A stretch of DNA of 64,000 nucleotides from JADJVL01 sp046331545. GTDB taxonomy: Bacteria; Acidobacteriota; Holophagae; Holophagales; Holophagaceae. The position numbers and the translations under genes are program-made. This document shows, piece after piece, positions 18,144-26,584 of this stretch; positions within the stretch are counted from its first letter, which is position 1; every line of letters starts with the position of its first letter. Where the stretch lies: NCBI GenBank assembly GCA_046331545.1, contig JAXLQR010000002.1, positions 1,054,001 through 1,118,000 of the forward strand, read 5' to 3'. The notes beneath the pieces were generated by a model. The model had not been told where the DNA came from. It saw nothing but the letters and a program-made list of their open reading frames with translations, and made no database searches.

Positions 18144-19904
18144 ATGTCCAAGCTTCTCTCTCAAATCAAGGGTCACGGGTCCAAGCAGTTGGGCCGAATC
18201 ATGGTGCTGGACTCCGCCCAGCTCGAGGACGAGACCCCCGACTCCAACGAATTCCTCGCCGCGCTGCAGGGCGAGTCCCGCGCGCTGAAGGAGGAGGAGG
18301 TCGTCCGCGGCGTGGTCGTCGAGATCCGCGGCAAGGACGTGATCATCGACATCGGCTACAAGGGCTCGGGCACGGTCAACCTCGACGAGTTCAACAACCC
18401 CGACGGCAGCGTCGGCGTGGCGGTGGGTGATGTCGTCGAAGTGCTGCTCGAGCACCTCGAGGACGCCAACGGCAACGTGCGCATCTCCCGCGAGCGCGCC
18501 GAGAAGATGAAGATCTGGGACGAGGTGGAGAAGGCCTTCCGCGCCAACCTCACCGTCCACGGCGTCGTGCTCGAGAAGGTCAAGGGCGGCCTGGCCGTGG
18601 ACATCGGCATCCGCGCCTTCCTGCCCGGCAGCCAGGTGGACACCAAGCCCGTGCGCAACCTGGACCCCTACCTCGGCAAGTCCTTCGACATGAAGGTCAT
18701 CAAGGTGAACCGCCGGCGCGGCAACATCGTGCTGAGCCGCAAGCTCTTCCTCGAGACCGTCAACGCGAGCCTGAAGGAAGAGACCCTGGCGGGCCTCGAG
18801 GAAGGCAAGCTGGTCGAGGGCACCGTCAAGAACATCACCGAGTACGGCGCCTTCGTGGACCTGGGCGGCGTGGACGGCCTGCTCCACATCACCGACATGT
18901 CCTGGGGCCGCCTGAACCACCCCAGCGAGATGTTCCAGGTGGGCGACAAGGTCGAGGTGGCCATCCTGAAGTACGACAAGGAGACCGCCCGCGTCTCGCT
19001 CGGCTACAAGCAGAAGTTCCCCGATCCCTGGCTCACGGTCGAGGAGCGCTACCCGATCCAGGCCGGCGTGAAGGGCAAGGTCGTCTCCATCACCGACTAC
19101 GGCGCCTTCGTGGAGCTGGAGCCCGGCGTGGAGGGCCTGGTGCACGTCTCCGAGATGTCCTGGTCCAAGAAGGTCAAGTCCGCCAAGGGCATGGTCAACC
19201 TGGGCGACCAGGTGGAGGCCGTCATCCTCCAGGTGGACCCCGAGAACCGCCGCATCAGCCTCGGCATGAAGCAGATCACCCCGAACCCCTGGCTCGCCAT
19301 CGCCGAGAAGTACACCCCCGGCATGGTGGTCACCGGCGTGGTGCGCAACGTCACCGAGTACGGCGCCTTCGTGGAGCTGGAGGAGGGCATCGACGGCCTC
19401 ATCCACGTCTCCGACTTCAGCTGGACCAAGAAGATCAAGCACCCCAGCGAGATGTGCAAGAAGGGCGACGAGGTCACCGCCAAGGTGCTCAGCCTCGACC
19501 CCCTGGCGCAGCGCATGAGCCTCTCCGTGAAGCACATGGGCCCCAACGTCTGGGAGACCTTCTTCGAGAACCACCACGTCGGCGACACGGTGAACGGCAA
19601 GATCGCGCGCCTCACCGACTTCGGCGCCTTCGTGGACCTCGGCGAGGGCATCGAGGGCCTGGTGCACATCTCCGAGATCAGCAAGAACCGCGTGGAGGAC
19701 ATCACCAAGGAGTTCCAGCCCGGCCAGGACCTGGCGATGAAGATCGTCAAGCTGGACCCCGTGGAGCGCCGCATCGGCCTCTCCGTCAAGCAGCTGCTCC
19801 TCGACCAGGAGCGCGGCGAGGTGGAGGCCGTGAAGTCCAACGCCCCCGCGTTCAAGAAGGCCACCCTGGCCGACGCCTTCGAGAAGGCCGAGCGCGAGGA
19901 CTGA
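18144..19904 (+). CDS. rpsA: 30S ribosomal protein S1
   Basis: A 586-residue protein with six S1 RNA-binding OB-fold repeats; the later repeats share the near-identical motif ITEYGAFVDL / VTEYGAFVEL / LTDFGAFVDL followed by GLVHISE. S1 binds mRNA and helps the ribosome load structured or leaderless messages. The ATG at 18144 has GAGGTGG upstream and was chosen over a GTG three codons earlier. A strong terminator follows 20 bases after the stop. Length and repeat count match full bacterial S1. Confidence 0.97.
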   Translation: MSKLLSQIKGHGSKQLGRIMVLDSAQLEDETPDSNEFLAALQGESRALKEEEVVRGVVVEIRGKDVIIDIGYKGSGTVNLDEFNNPDGSVGVAVGDVVEVLLEHLEDANGNVRISRERAEKMKIWDEVEKAFRANLTVHGVVLEKVKGGLAVDIGIRAFLPGSQVDTKPVRNLDPYLGKSFDMKVIKVNRRRGNIVLSRKLFLETVNASLKEETLAGLEEGKLVEGTVKNITEYGAFVDLGGVDGLLHITDMSWGRLNHPSEMFQVGDKVEVAILKYDKETARVSLGYKQKFPDPWLTVEERYPIQAGVKGKVVSITDYGAFVELEPGVEGLVHVSEMSWSKKVKSAKGMVNLGDQVEAVILQVDPENRRISLGMKQITPNPWLAIAEKYTPGMVVTGVVRNVTEYGAFVELEEGIDGLIHVSDFSWTKKIKHPSEMCKKGDEVTAKVLSLDPLAQRMSLSVKHMGPNVWETFFENHHVGDTVNGKIARLTDFGAFVDLGEGIEGLVHISEISKNRVEDITKEFQPGQDLAMKIVKLDPVERRIGLSVKQLLLDQERGEVEAVKSNAPAFKKATLADAFEKAERED

Positions 19905-19923
19905 GGTCCCCCGCTTCCGGAAG

Positions 19924-19947
19924 AGCGCCCCGCGAGGGGCGCTTTTT
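19924..19947 (+). terminator. Rho-independent terminator of rpsA
   Basis: An 8-bp stem (19924-19931 with 19936-19943), loop GCGA, runs into a T tract. The convergent ggt gene ends at 19956 on the other strand. Confidence 0.85.
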
Positions 19948-19955
19948 CGTGGCCC

Positions 19956-21644
19956 CTATTCCGCCACCGCCGCGCTCTCCGCCCACCGCGTCCGGTCCGC
20001 GCCGCCCGCGGGCTGGCCGTCCACGAGCAGGATCGCCTGCGCGGCGCCCTGGCGTTCCGAGCGCAGCTCCACGGCATGGCCCTTCCCCCGCAGGCCGGCC
20101 TCGAAGCCCGCGGGATAGTCCACCCCGGGCTCGAGGAGGATCCGGTCCGGCAGCCACTGGTGGTGGAAGCGCGGGGCGTCCACGGCGGCCTGGGGGTCCA
20201 TGCGGTGGTCCACGACGTTCAGGACCACCTGCAGCACGGTGTTGGGGATGGTCCTCCCGCCGGGGCTGCCGGCGACGAGGAGGACCTTCCCGTCCTTCAG
20301 GAGGATCACCGGGCACATGCTCGAGAGGGGACGGGCGCCGGGGCGGGCGAGGTTGGCGGGCGTGCCGATCCGGCCGGTGGCGTCCGTGAGGCCGGGCACG
20401 GCGTTGAAGTCACCCAGCTCGTTGTTGAGGAGGAAGCCCGCGCCGGGCACCACGCGCTTGACGCCGTAGTGGTCCTCGAGGGTATAGGTCAGGCTCACGG
20501 CGCCGCCGTCGCGGTCCACCACCGAGAGGTGCGTGGTGTGCTCCCCTTCGGGCACGTCGAGTCCCTCGGGGCTGGACCGGCCGGCCCGGGCGGGATCGAT
20601 GCCGCTTCGCAGCCGGTCGGCATGGTCCTTGGAGATCAGCCGTGCCACGGGGATGGCGGGAGCGAAGGCGGGATCCCCCACGAAGCGCGCGCGGTCCCGG
20701 TAGGCCGCCCGCATGGCCTCCGCCAGCAGGTGGGCCCGCTCGGGCGAGGCCGGGCCGGGGGACGCGAGGTCGAAGCCCTCCAGGATGTTCAGCATCTCCA
20801 GCAGGGCGATGCCTCCGCCGCTGGGGGGCGGCACCGTGACCACGCCGAGCCCGCGATAGCTGCCCGCGAGGGGCGCCCGCCGTTCCGGCCGGTAGGCCGC
20901 CAGGTCGCCGGACCGCAGGAGGCCGCCTTCCCGCGCCATCATCCGCGTGATCAGGGCGGCGGTGCGGCCCCGGTAGAAGTCCGAGGGATCCCGCTGCAGC
21001 CGCGCGATCGTGCGGGCCAGGTCCCGCTGCACCCACACCGCGCCGGCCTCGAGGGGGCGGCCGCGCCGCGTGAAGGCGGCCCAGGTCGGGGTATGCCGGC
21101 GGAAGGCGGGAAGGTACCTGCGGAGGGAGGCGCTGAGGGCGGGCGTGACCGCGATGCCCCGCGCCGCCATGCGCCGGGCGGGTTCCAGCAGCCGTGCCCA
21201 GGGCAGGCGGCCCCGGGCCTCCCAGGCCGCGCGGAGGCCCGCGACCGTTCCGGGCACGCCCACCGCCCTCAGGGAGTCGTGGTGCTCCGAGGCGTCGTAG
21301 GCCCCGTTCCGCACCCACATATCCGGCCGCGCCAGGGCCGGGGCCGTCTCCCGGAAATCGAGGACTTCCGCCTCCCCGCCGGCGCCGCGCCACAGCAGGA
21401 AGCCTCCGCCGCCGAGGTTCCCCGCCACGGGATGGGTCACCGCGAGGGCGAAAGCCGTGGCCACGGCCGCGTCCGTGGCGTTGCCACCCTCCCGGAGCAC
21501 CTGCGCCCCGGCCTCGGCGGCCCGGCGCTCCTGGGCCACCACCATGCCCCTCGGGAGCCCGGTCCCCCGCGGCGCCGCGGCCGGCGTCCCCGCGGCCAGG
21601 ACCGCCTGCAGCACGAGGACTCCGACCGTCCGCCCGAGTCCCAT
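19956..21644 (-). CDS. ggt: Gamma-glutamyltransferase
   Basis: A 562-residue secreted enzyme that cleaves the gamma-glutamyl bond of glutathione and related peptides and can transfer the glutamyl group. A signal peptide (residues 1-25) targets the periplasm. The precursor self-cleaves before Thr370 in HTTHLSVVD, giving large and small subunits; this Thr is the catalytic nucleophile. Other family segments: GGNATDAAVA, GNLGGGGFLL and the GSPGGRTIPN loop. The ATG at 21644 has a GGAGGGGAG site directly upstream. It stands alone, convergent with rpsA. Confidence 0.95.
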   Translation of the reverse strand: MGLGRTVGVLVLQAVLAAGTPAAAPRGTGLPRGMVVAQERRAAEAGAQVLREGGNATDAAVATAFALAVTHPVAGNLGGGGFLLWRGAGGEAEVLDFRETAPALARPDMWVRNGAYDASEHHDSLRAVGVPGTVAGLRAAWEARGRLPWARLLEPARRMAARGIAVTPALSASLRRYLPAFRRHTPTWAAFTRRGRPLEAGAVWVQRDLARTIARLQRDPSDFYRGRTAALITRMMAREGGLLRSGDLAAYRPERRAPLAGSYRGLGVVTVPPPSGGGIALLEMLNILEGFDLASPGPASPERAHLLAEAMRAAYRDRARFVGDPAFAPAIPVARLISKDHADRLRSGIDPARAGRSSPEGLDVPEGEHTTHLSVVDRDGGAVSLTYTLEDHYGVKRVVPGAGFLLNNELGDFNAVPGLTDATGRIGTPANLARPGARPLSSMCPVILLKDGKVLLVAGSPGGRTIPNTVLQVVLNVVDHRMDPQAAVDAPRFHHQWLPDRILLEPGVDYPAGFEAGLRGKGHAVELRSERQGAAQAILLVDGQPAGGADRTRWAESAAVAE

Positions 21645-21700
21645 GCTCCCCTCCCGGGCTAGCATAGCCTCATGTCCCGTCCCCGCTCCGGAGCCCGCCG

Positions 21701-22426
21701 GTGATCTCCCTGGAAGTCCTGCCGGGATACCGGGACTGGGGGCCGCGCCTCGACGCGCTGCGCGCCTTCGACGGCCCCCTCTGGATCCACGGGGAGCCGG
21801 GCAGCGGGGTCACCTCCTTCGCCGACCTCCTCGCCCTCGCCCGGGGCTGCGGGGTCCTGGACGATGCCGAGCGCAAGCCCCCGGAGGAGGTGGCGGCGTG
21901 GCTGGAGGTGAACCCCCGGGGCGTGCTGGCGGCCCATGCGGACCTGGAAGCGGGCCCCCATGCGCAGGCCGCCGGCGTCTGCCTGGCCTTCCGCCTTCCC
22001 ACCTTCGAGGACGACCCCGCTTCCCTGCGCCCCTGCCTGGAGGCCCTGGCCCGGGAGGAGCGGGTGCCGGACGCGCCCGAGTCCCTGGCGACGCTGCCCT
22101 GCCCCGGCCACCTCCGGGGCCTGAGGAACCGCGTGGTGCGCTGGAAGCTGCTGCGCCAGCTCCCCGAGCCTCCGGGAGGCCGGCTGGAGGGCCTCGCCCT
22201 CGAGGCCGAGGACCTGGCCACGAACCTCCACGAGCTGGAGCGCGTGCTCCTCCACCGGGCGCTGCGCAGGAGCTACGGCAACCGGGTGGAGGCGGCCCAG
22301 CGCCTCGGGGTGAGCCGCCGCCAGCTCTACCTGCTGATCGCCCGGCACGGCGACCCGGTGCGCGGGGAGCTTCCGGTGGCCGCGGGCCCGAAGCGCCTCA
22401 CGAAGCGGAGGCCGTCAGAAGGATGA
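21701..22426 (+). CDS. Fis-type DNA-binding protein with degenerate NtrC-like front part
   Basis: A 241-residue protein that starts with GTG. The C-terminal 50 residues are a Fis-type helix-turn-helix (HRALRRSYGNRVEAAQRLGV, then SRRQLYLLIARHG), as in sigma-54 activators. The front part keeps a P-loop-like stretch (IHGEPGSGVTSFADLLA at about 29-45) but is only about 170 residues long and lacks the GAFTGA loop and a Walker B motif. It therefore cannot act as a normal sigma-54 ATPase. It may be a shortened enhancer-binding protein that only binds DNA, or a decayed one kept in frame. Its end overlaps the convergent Cdd1-like gene by 12 bases. Confidence 0.7.
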   Translation: MISLEVLPGYRDWGPRLDALRAFDGPLWIHGEPGSGVTSFADLLALARGCGVLDDAERKPPEEVAAWLEVNPRGVLAAHADLEAGPHAQAAGVCLAFRLPTFEDDPASLRPCLEALAREERVPDAPESLATLPCPGHLRGLRNRVVRWKLLRQLPEPPGGRLEGLALEAEDLATNLHELERVLLHRALRRSYGNRVEAAQRLGVSRRQLYLLIARHGDPVRGELPVAAGPKRLTKRRPSEG

Positions 22427-22708
22427 GGGGAAGTCGCCCTTGGCCTGCCGGGCCTTGCGGACGGGGGTCAGCTCGTGCCATTTCACCGCCGGCCCGCCCC
22501 GGGCCATGCGGATGATGGCCTCGAAGGTGTCCCACACGCAGGGGTCGTGGAAGCGCCCGTCCAGGCGGGCGAGCCGGACGTAGAGCTCGTCGGCCTCCTG
22601 CTCCGCGAGCGCCTCGAGGCTGTCCACGCCGAGCCGCCGCAGGTCCTCCCGCACCGCCGGGCCCACGTTGGGCAGGGCGAGGAGGGGATCCTTCGCCCGG
22701 GCCTTCAC
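22415..22708 (-). CDS. Cdd1-like helix-hairpin-helix protein
   Basis: A 97-residue protein starting with GTG at 22708, which overlaps the stop of the YihY-like gene (GTGA). It matches the 'pathogenicity locus' Cdd1 / TfoX C-terminal type of helix-hairpin-helix protein: LPNVGPAVREDLRRLGVDS, a later ELYVRLARLDGRFHDPCVWD segment and a basic tail. Helix-hairpin-helix proteins usually bind DNA or protein without sequence specificity. Function within this family is not established. Confidence 0.75.
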   Translation of the reverse strand: MKARAKDPLLALPNVGPAVREDLRRLGVDSLEALAEQEADELYVRLARLDGRFHDPCVWDTFEAIIRMARGGPAVKWHELTPVRKARQAKGDFPSSF

Positions 22709-23688
22709 GGGCCGGTCTCCCGCAGCTCCGCGGGGACCCGCAGGCCCTTCGGCACGGTGTGGGTCCCCGTCTCGTGGCGGTAGAACGCCGCGGTCACCTC
22801 GGCCCCGAGCAGGAAGATGGCGGACGAGTAGTAGAGGAAGAGCAGGCTCGCCATCACCCCCAGCAGCGAGCCGTACATGATGCCCCAGGTGAAGGAGTGG
22901 GCCAGGTAGAAGCCGAACCCCAGCTTGGCGGCCCACCAGAGCCCCGTGGAGACCAGCGCGCCCAGGAGGGCGTGGCGGAACTTCACGTGGATGCGGGGGA
23001 CGTGCTGGAGCAGGAAGGTGGTCACCAGCAGGCCCAGCAGGGGCGGCAGGTAGGGCAGCAACTCGCTCTGGCGGAAGGGGAGGAAGCGCCGCACCACGCC
23101 ACCGAGGAAGAGGGCCATGAAGACCACCAGGAAGACCAGCCCGCCCAGCAGCAGGCCGACCTGCCGGAGCAGCGGCGCCTTGCGGGTCTGGCGGTGCTTC
23201 TTGATGCGCAGGCCGAAGATGTGGGCGAGGCAGTTGTCCAGGTTGCCGATGCCCCAGTAGCTGCCCACCAGCAGCACGATCCAGGACAGGCCCACCCCGC
23301 CGGACGTGCGGCTGTTGGCCACCAGGTCCCTCAGCACGTCGTCGGGGAAGTAGGGCACGAGATGCTCCAGCAGGCGCAGGGCCGCCGCGGTGTAGGCCTT
23401 GCTCCCGCCCACCACCACCGCCAGGAGCTTGAAGAGGAGCGCCGTGAGGGGCACGAGGCTGATCATCAGCCAGAAGCTGAGGCCGGCCGCGTAGCTGAGG
23501 CAGTCGTCCTTGCGGTACTTGAGGAGCACCTCCCAGGCGAAGCGGCCCGCCACGCCCGCCCGGGGGGAGGCCGCCTCCACCTTCCGCCAGGTCCTCGCGC
23601 CCAGCCGCTGGAGGGCCTCCGCGCGCCGCGTCCACTTCGCCCGGACCGCCTGAGTCTGTTCCTGCCAGGCCCGCGCCCGGGTCGTCAC
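22705..23688 (-). CDS. YihY/BrkB-family integral membrane protein
   Basis: A 327-residue protein of the family formerly mislabelled ribonuclease BN. A basic cytoplasmic N-terminus of about 50 residues precedes six transmembrane helices; the first (DCLSYAAGLSFWLMISLVPL) is the conserved family segment. The role is unsettled; transport or envelope functions have been proposed. It begins nine bases after the small membrane protein gene and overlaps the Cdd1-like gene, so the three form an operon. Confidence 0.88.
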   Translation of the reverse strand: MTTRARAWQEQTQAVRAKWTRRAEALQRLGARTWRKVEAASPRAGVAGRFAWEVLLKYRKDDCLSYAAGLSFWLMISLVPLTALLFKLLAVVVGGSKAYTAAALRLLEHLVPYFPDDVLRDLVANSRTSGGVGLSWIVLLVGSYWGIGNLDNCLAHIFGLRIKKHRQTRKAPLLRQVGLLLGGLVFLVVFMALFLGGVVRRFLPFRQSELLPYLPPLLGLLVTTFLLQHVPRIHVKFRHALLGALVSTGLWWAAKLGFGFYLAHSFTWGIMYGSLLGVMASLLFLYYSSAIFLLGAEVTAAFYRHETGTHTVPKGLRVPAELRETGP

Positions 23689-23697
23689 GGGCGCGCC

Positions 23698-23898
23698 CTA
23701 GTAGCGGATCGGATGGCGGGGCAGCAGGTACATGACCCACGCCAGCACCAGTCCGATGCCCAGGAGGCCCGCCGCGTGCTTCAGGATGCTCATCCGCGTC
23801 CGCTCCGGCCGCGTCGTGGGCGTGAGCAGCCCGAGGACCAGGGAGATCCCCGATCCCATCAGGAAGAAGTGGATGACGTGGCTGCCGAGGAACCGCAT
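23698..23898 (-). CDS. Small two-helix membrane protein
   Basis: A 66-residue protein with two hydrophobic stretches (about 7-25 and 43-60) separated by a basic loop (TRPERTRM). The ATG has a TGGAG ribosome site five bases upstream. It lies 38 bases after the lon stop and directly before the YihY-like gene. No known family recognised. Confidence 0.6.
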   Translation of the reverse strand: MRFLGSHVIHFFLMGSGISLVLGLLTPTTRPERTRMSILKHAAGLLGIGLVLAWVMYLLPRHPIRY

Positions 23899-23936
23899 GG
23901 CTCCAGGGTACCAAGGGCCCGCCGCATGTGAGGTCC

Positions 23937-26432
23937 TCAGTGGGAGGCGCGGTCCTCGCCGGGGGAGGGGGCCCTGGGTTCCTCGGAGGGCCGGCTTGGC
24001 TTCCCCTCCTCGGAGGGCCGGGACCCGGCCGGCTCAGGCAGCCGCGTCAGGGCCAGGGGGATCACCTCGTCCATGTGGCTCACCAGGTGGATGGAGAGCT
24101 GCTCCCGCACCTCGGCGGGCACGTCCTCCAGGTGGCGGGCGTTCTCGCTGGGGATGAGCACGGCCTTGCGCTGCAGGCGGTGGGCGGCGAGGAGCTTCTC
24201 CTTGAGGCCGCCGATGGGCAGCACGTTCCCCCGCAGGGTGAGCTCGCCGGTCATGGCGAGGTCGCTGCGGACGGGGATGCCGGTCAGCACCGAGACCAGC
24301 GCGGTGGCGAGGGTGATGCCCGCGCTGGGCCCGTCCTTGGGGATGGCGCCCTCCGGCACGTGGATGTGGAGGTCGATGGACTCCATGAAGTCCCGGGCGA
24401 GGCCCAGGCGCTCGGCCCGGGCGCGCACGAAGCTGAGGGCGATCTGGGCGCTCTCCTGCATCACCTCGCCCAGCTTCCCGGTGAGCTTGAGGTTGCCCTT
24501 GCCGGGCACGGTCGCCGCCTCGATGGTGAGGAGGTCGCCGCCGGTGCTGGTCCAGGCCAGGCCGTTCACCACGCCGGGCAGGGCATGCTCGTCGGGCCGG
24601 ATGTCGGAGAACCGCTCCGGGCCAAGGAGCTTCGGCAGCCGCTCGGCGGTGACCACGGGGTCGAAGGCCTCGTCCTTCAGGCCCTCCACGCGCCCCGGCT
24701 GCAGGCTGTGGCGCGCCAGCTTGCGCAGCACCGAGCTGATCTCCCGCTCCATCTGCCGCACGCCGGCCTCCCGGGTGTAGTCCTGCACCAGCTTCTCCAG
24801 GGCCTCCCCGGTGAAGGTGATGCCCAGGTCCGTCAGGCCGTGGCGCTCCAGCGCCTTGGGCAGGAGGTGGCTCTCGGCGATGGCGCGCTTCTCCTTCAGG
24901 GTGTAGCCCGAGAGGTCGAGGATCTCGAGGCGGTCCTCCAGGGGGTCCGGGATGGCGTCGCGGACGTTGGCGGTGGCGATGAAGAGCACCTGCCCCAGGT
25001 CGTAGCCCACGTCCAGGTAGTGGTCCTGGAAGGCGTGGTTCTGCTCCGGGTCCAGCACCTCCAGCAGGGCCGAGCTGGGGTCGCCGCGCCAGTCGCTGCC
25101 CATCTTGTCGATCTCGTCCAGGAGCAGCAGGGGATTGCGCGTCCCGGCCTTCTTCATCAGCGAGATGATGCGGCCCGGCATGGAGCCGATATAGGTGCGG
25201 CGGTGGCCGCGGATCTCCGCCTCGTCCCGCACGCCGCCGAGGGCCATGCGCACGAAGGGGCGGTTGAGGGCGCGGGCGATGCTCCGGGCGAGGCTGGTCT
25301 TGCCCACGCCGGGCGGGCCGACGAGGCACAGGATGGGGCCCCGCAGCGGCGGCGGCGCGGGGTCCTCCGCGGCGGCCACGCCCTCCTTCGGCTCCGGCCG
25401 CGCCGAGTCCTTCAGCCGCTTCATCACGGCCAGGTACTCGAGGATGCGCGCCTTGATCTTCTCGAGCCCGGCGTGGTCCTCGTCCAGCACCCGCTCGGCC
25501 TCGTCCAGGTCCAGGCGCTCGTCGGCCATCCTGGTCCACGGCACCGCCAGGAGCCACTCGATGTAGGTGCGGCTCACGGTGGCCTCGGCGCTCTGGGGCG
25601 GCATGGACTCCAGGCGCTCGAGCTCCTCCACCGCCTTCTTCATCGCCTCCTCGGACATGCCGGAGGCGGCGATCTGCTCGCGGAGCTTCTTGAACTCGTC
25701 CTTCTCGTCCTGCTTGCCCAGCTCCTGCTGGATGACCCGCATCTTCTCGTTCAGCACGTACTGCTTGTGGTCCTGGTCCAGGCGCTGGCGGGTCTTCTCC
25801 TCCACCTCCCGGTCCACCGCGCTGCGGGCGGCGTCCAGCTCCAGGAGGTGCATGCAGGCGGCCAGGCGGGGCTCCACCTCCAGGGCCTCGAGGACCGGCT
25901 GCTTGTCCTTGACCTCGAGGGGCACGAGGGCGGCCACCGCGTCCACCGCCTTGCCCAGGGGCATCTCCTTGACCTGGTCGAGGGAGGTGAGCCGCGCGGC
26001 GTCGGGGTTGCGGGCGAGGAAGTCCTCCACCGCGCGGTGGAAGGGCCGCACCAGGATCTCGTCGGCCCCGGGGCTGGGCGGCTCCTGGAGCACGGTGACG
26101 TCGGCCCGCAGGACCTCCCCGTCCGGGTGCCAGGCCTCGAGGCGGACCCGGGCCACCCCCTTCACGCCCACCTTGTAGTAGTCCTTGGGGAGCTGCACGA
26201 GGGACTCGACCAGGGCGAGGGTCCCCGTGGGATGGAAGTCCCCGGCCCCGGGCTCCTCGGCCTTGGGGTCCGTCTGGGTCAGCAGGACGAGGTGGTCCCC
26301 GGCCTTGATGGCGCGTTCCAGCGTGCGCACCGAGGCGCGGCGGCCCACCACGAAGGGCACCCGGGCGTGGGGGAAGAGCACCATGTCCCGGATCGGGATG
26401 GCAGGGAGGTTGAGGGTCTTGGGGCTGCTCAC
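23937..26432 (-). CDS. lon: ATP-dependent protease Lon (La)
   Basis: An 831-residue cytoplasmic protease that unfolds and degrades damaged and regulatory proteins. The N-terminal substrate domain (about 1-210) is followed by a helical region, an AAA+ module with GPPGVGKTS, and a C-terminal peptidase domain. The catalytic dyad is Ser703 in DGPSAGI and Lys746 in GGLKEKL, with the family's 43-residue spacing. The start is GTG at 26432 with a CGGAG site six bases upstream. A stem-loop (26444-26465) lies in the leader. It follows clpX on the same strand. Confidence 0.97.
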   Translation of the reverse strand: MSSPKTLNLPAIPIRDMVLFPHARVPFVVGRRASVRTLERAIKAGDHLVLLTQTDPKAEEPGAGDFHPTGTLALVESLVQLPKDYYKVGVKGVARVRLEAWHPDGEVLRADVTVLQEPPSPGADEILVRPFHRAVEDFLARNPDAARLTSLDQVKEMPLGKAVDAVAALVPLEVKDKQPVLEALEVEPRLAACMHLLELDAARSAVDREVEEKTRQRLDQDHKQYVLNEKMRVIQQELGKQDEKDEFKKLREQIAASGMSEEAMKKAVEELERLESMPPQSAEATVSRTYIEWLLAVPWTRMADERLDLDEAERVLDEDHAGLEKIKARILEYLAVMKRLKDSARPEPKEGVAAAEDPAPPPLRGPILCLVGPPGVGKTSLARSIARALNRPFVRMALGGVRDEAEIRGHRRTYIGSMPGRIISLMKKAGTRNPLLLLDEIDKMGSDWRGDPSSALLEVLDPEQNHAFQDHYLDVGYDLGQVLFIATANVRDAIPDPLEDRLEILDLSGYTLKEKRAIAESHLLPKALERHGLTDLGITFTGEALEKLVQDYTREAGVRQMEREISSVLRKLARHSLQPGRVEGLKDEAFDPVVTAERLPKLLGPERFSDIRPDEHALPGVVNGLAWTSTGGDLLTIEAATVPGKGNLKLTGKLGEVMQESAQIALSFVRARAERLGLARDFMESIDLHIHVPEGAIPKDGPSAGITLATALVSVLTGIPVRSDLAMTGELTLRGNVLPIGGLKEKLLAAHRLQRKAVLIPSENARHLEDVPAEVREQLSIHLVSHMDEVIPLALTRLPEPAGSRPSEEGKPSRPSEEPRAPSPGEDRASH

Positions 26433-26443
26433 GTCGGACTCCG

Positions 26444-26465
26444 GAGCCCCTTCATCGAGGGGCTC
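26444..26465 (-). other. Stem-loop just upstream of lon
   Basis: A perfect 8-bp stem (GAGCCCCT with AGGGGCTC, loop of six) ends 11 bases before the lon GTG and partly covers its ribosome site region. It could modulate lon translation or serve as a processing site in a clpX-lon message. Confidence 0.4.
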
Positions 26466-26545
26466 ACATCCAGTCTACGGAGTCCGCGCAAGTCCCTGCG
26501 GAGGTGCGGAACGCACCCTGGCGTGCCCGTCGGGGCCTGGAGCAC

Positions 26546-26562
26546 GGCCCCCGCCGGGGGCC
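26546..26562 (-). terminator. Possible partial terminator between clpX and lon
   Basis: A 7-bp GC-only stem (26546-26552 with 26556-26562, loop of three) lies 23 bases after the clpX stop. There is no T tract, so it may only pause or attenuate transcription into lon. Confidence 0.35.
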
Positions 26563-26584
26563 GCCTCCCGGCGATCCGGCCTCG

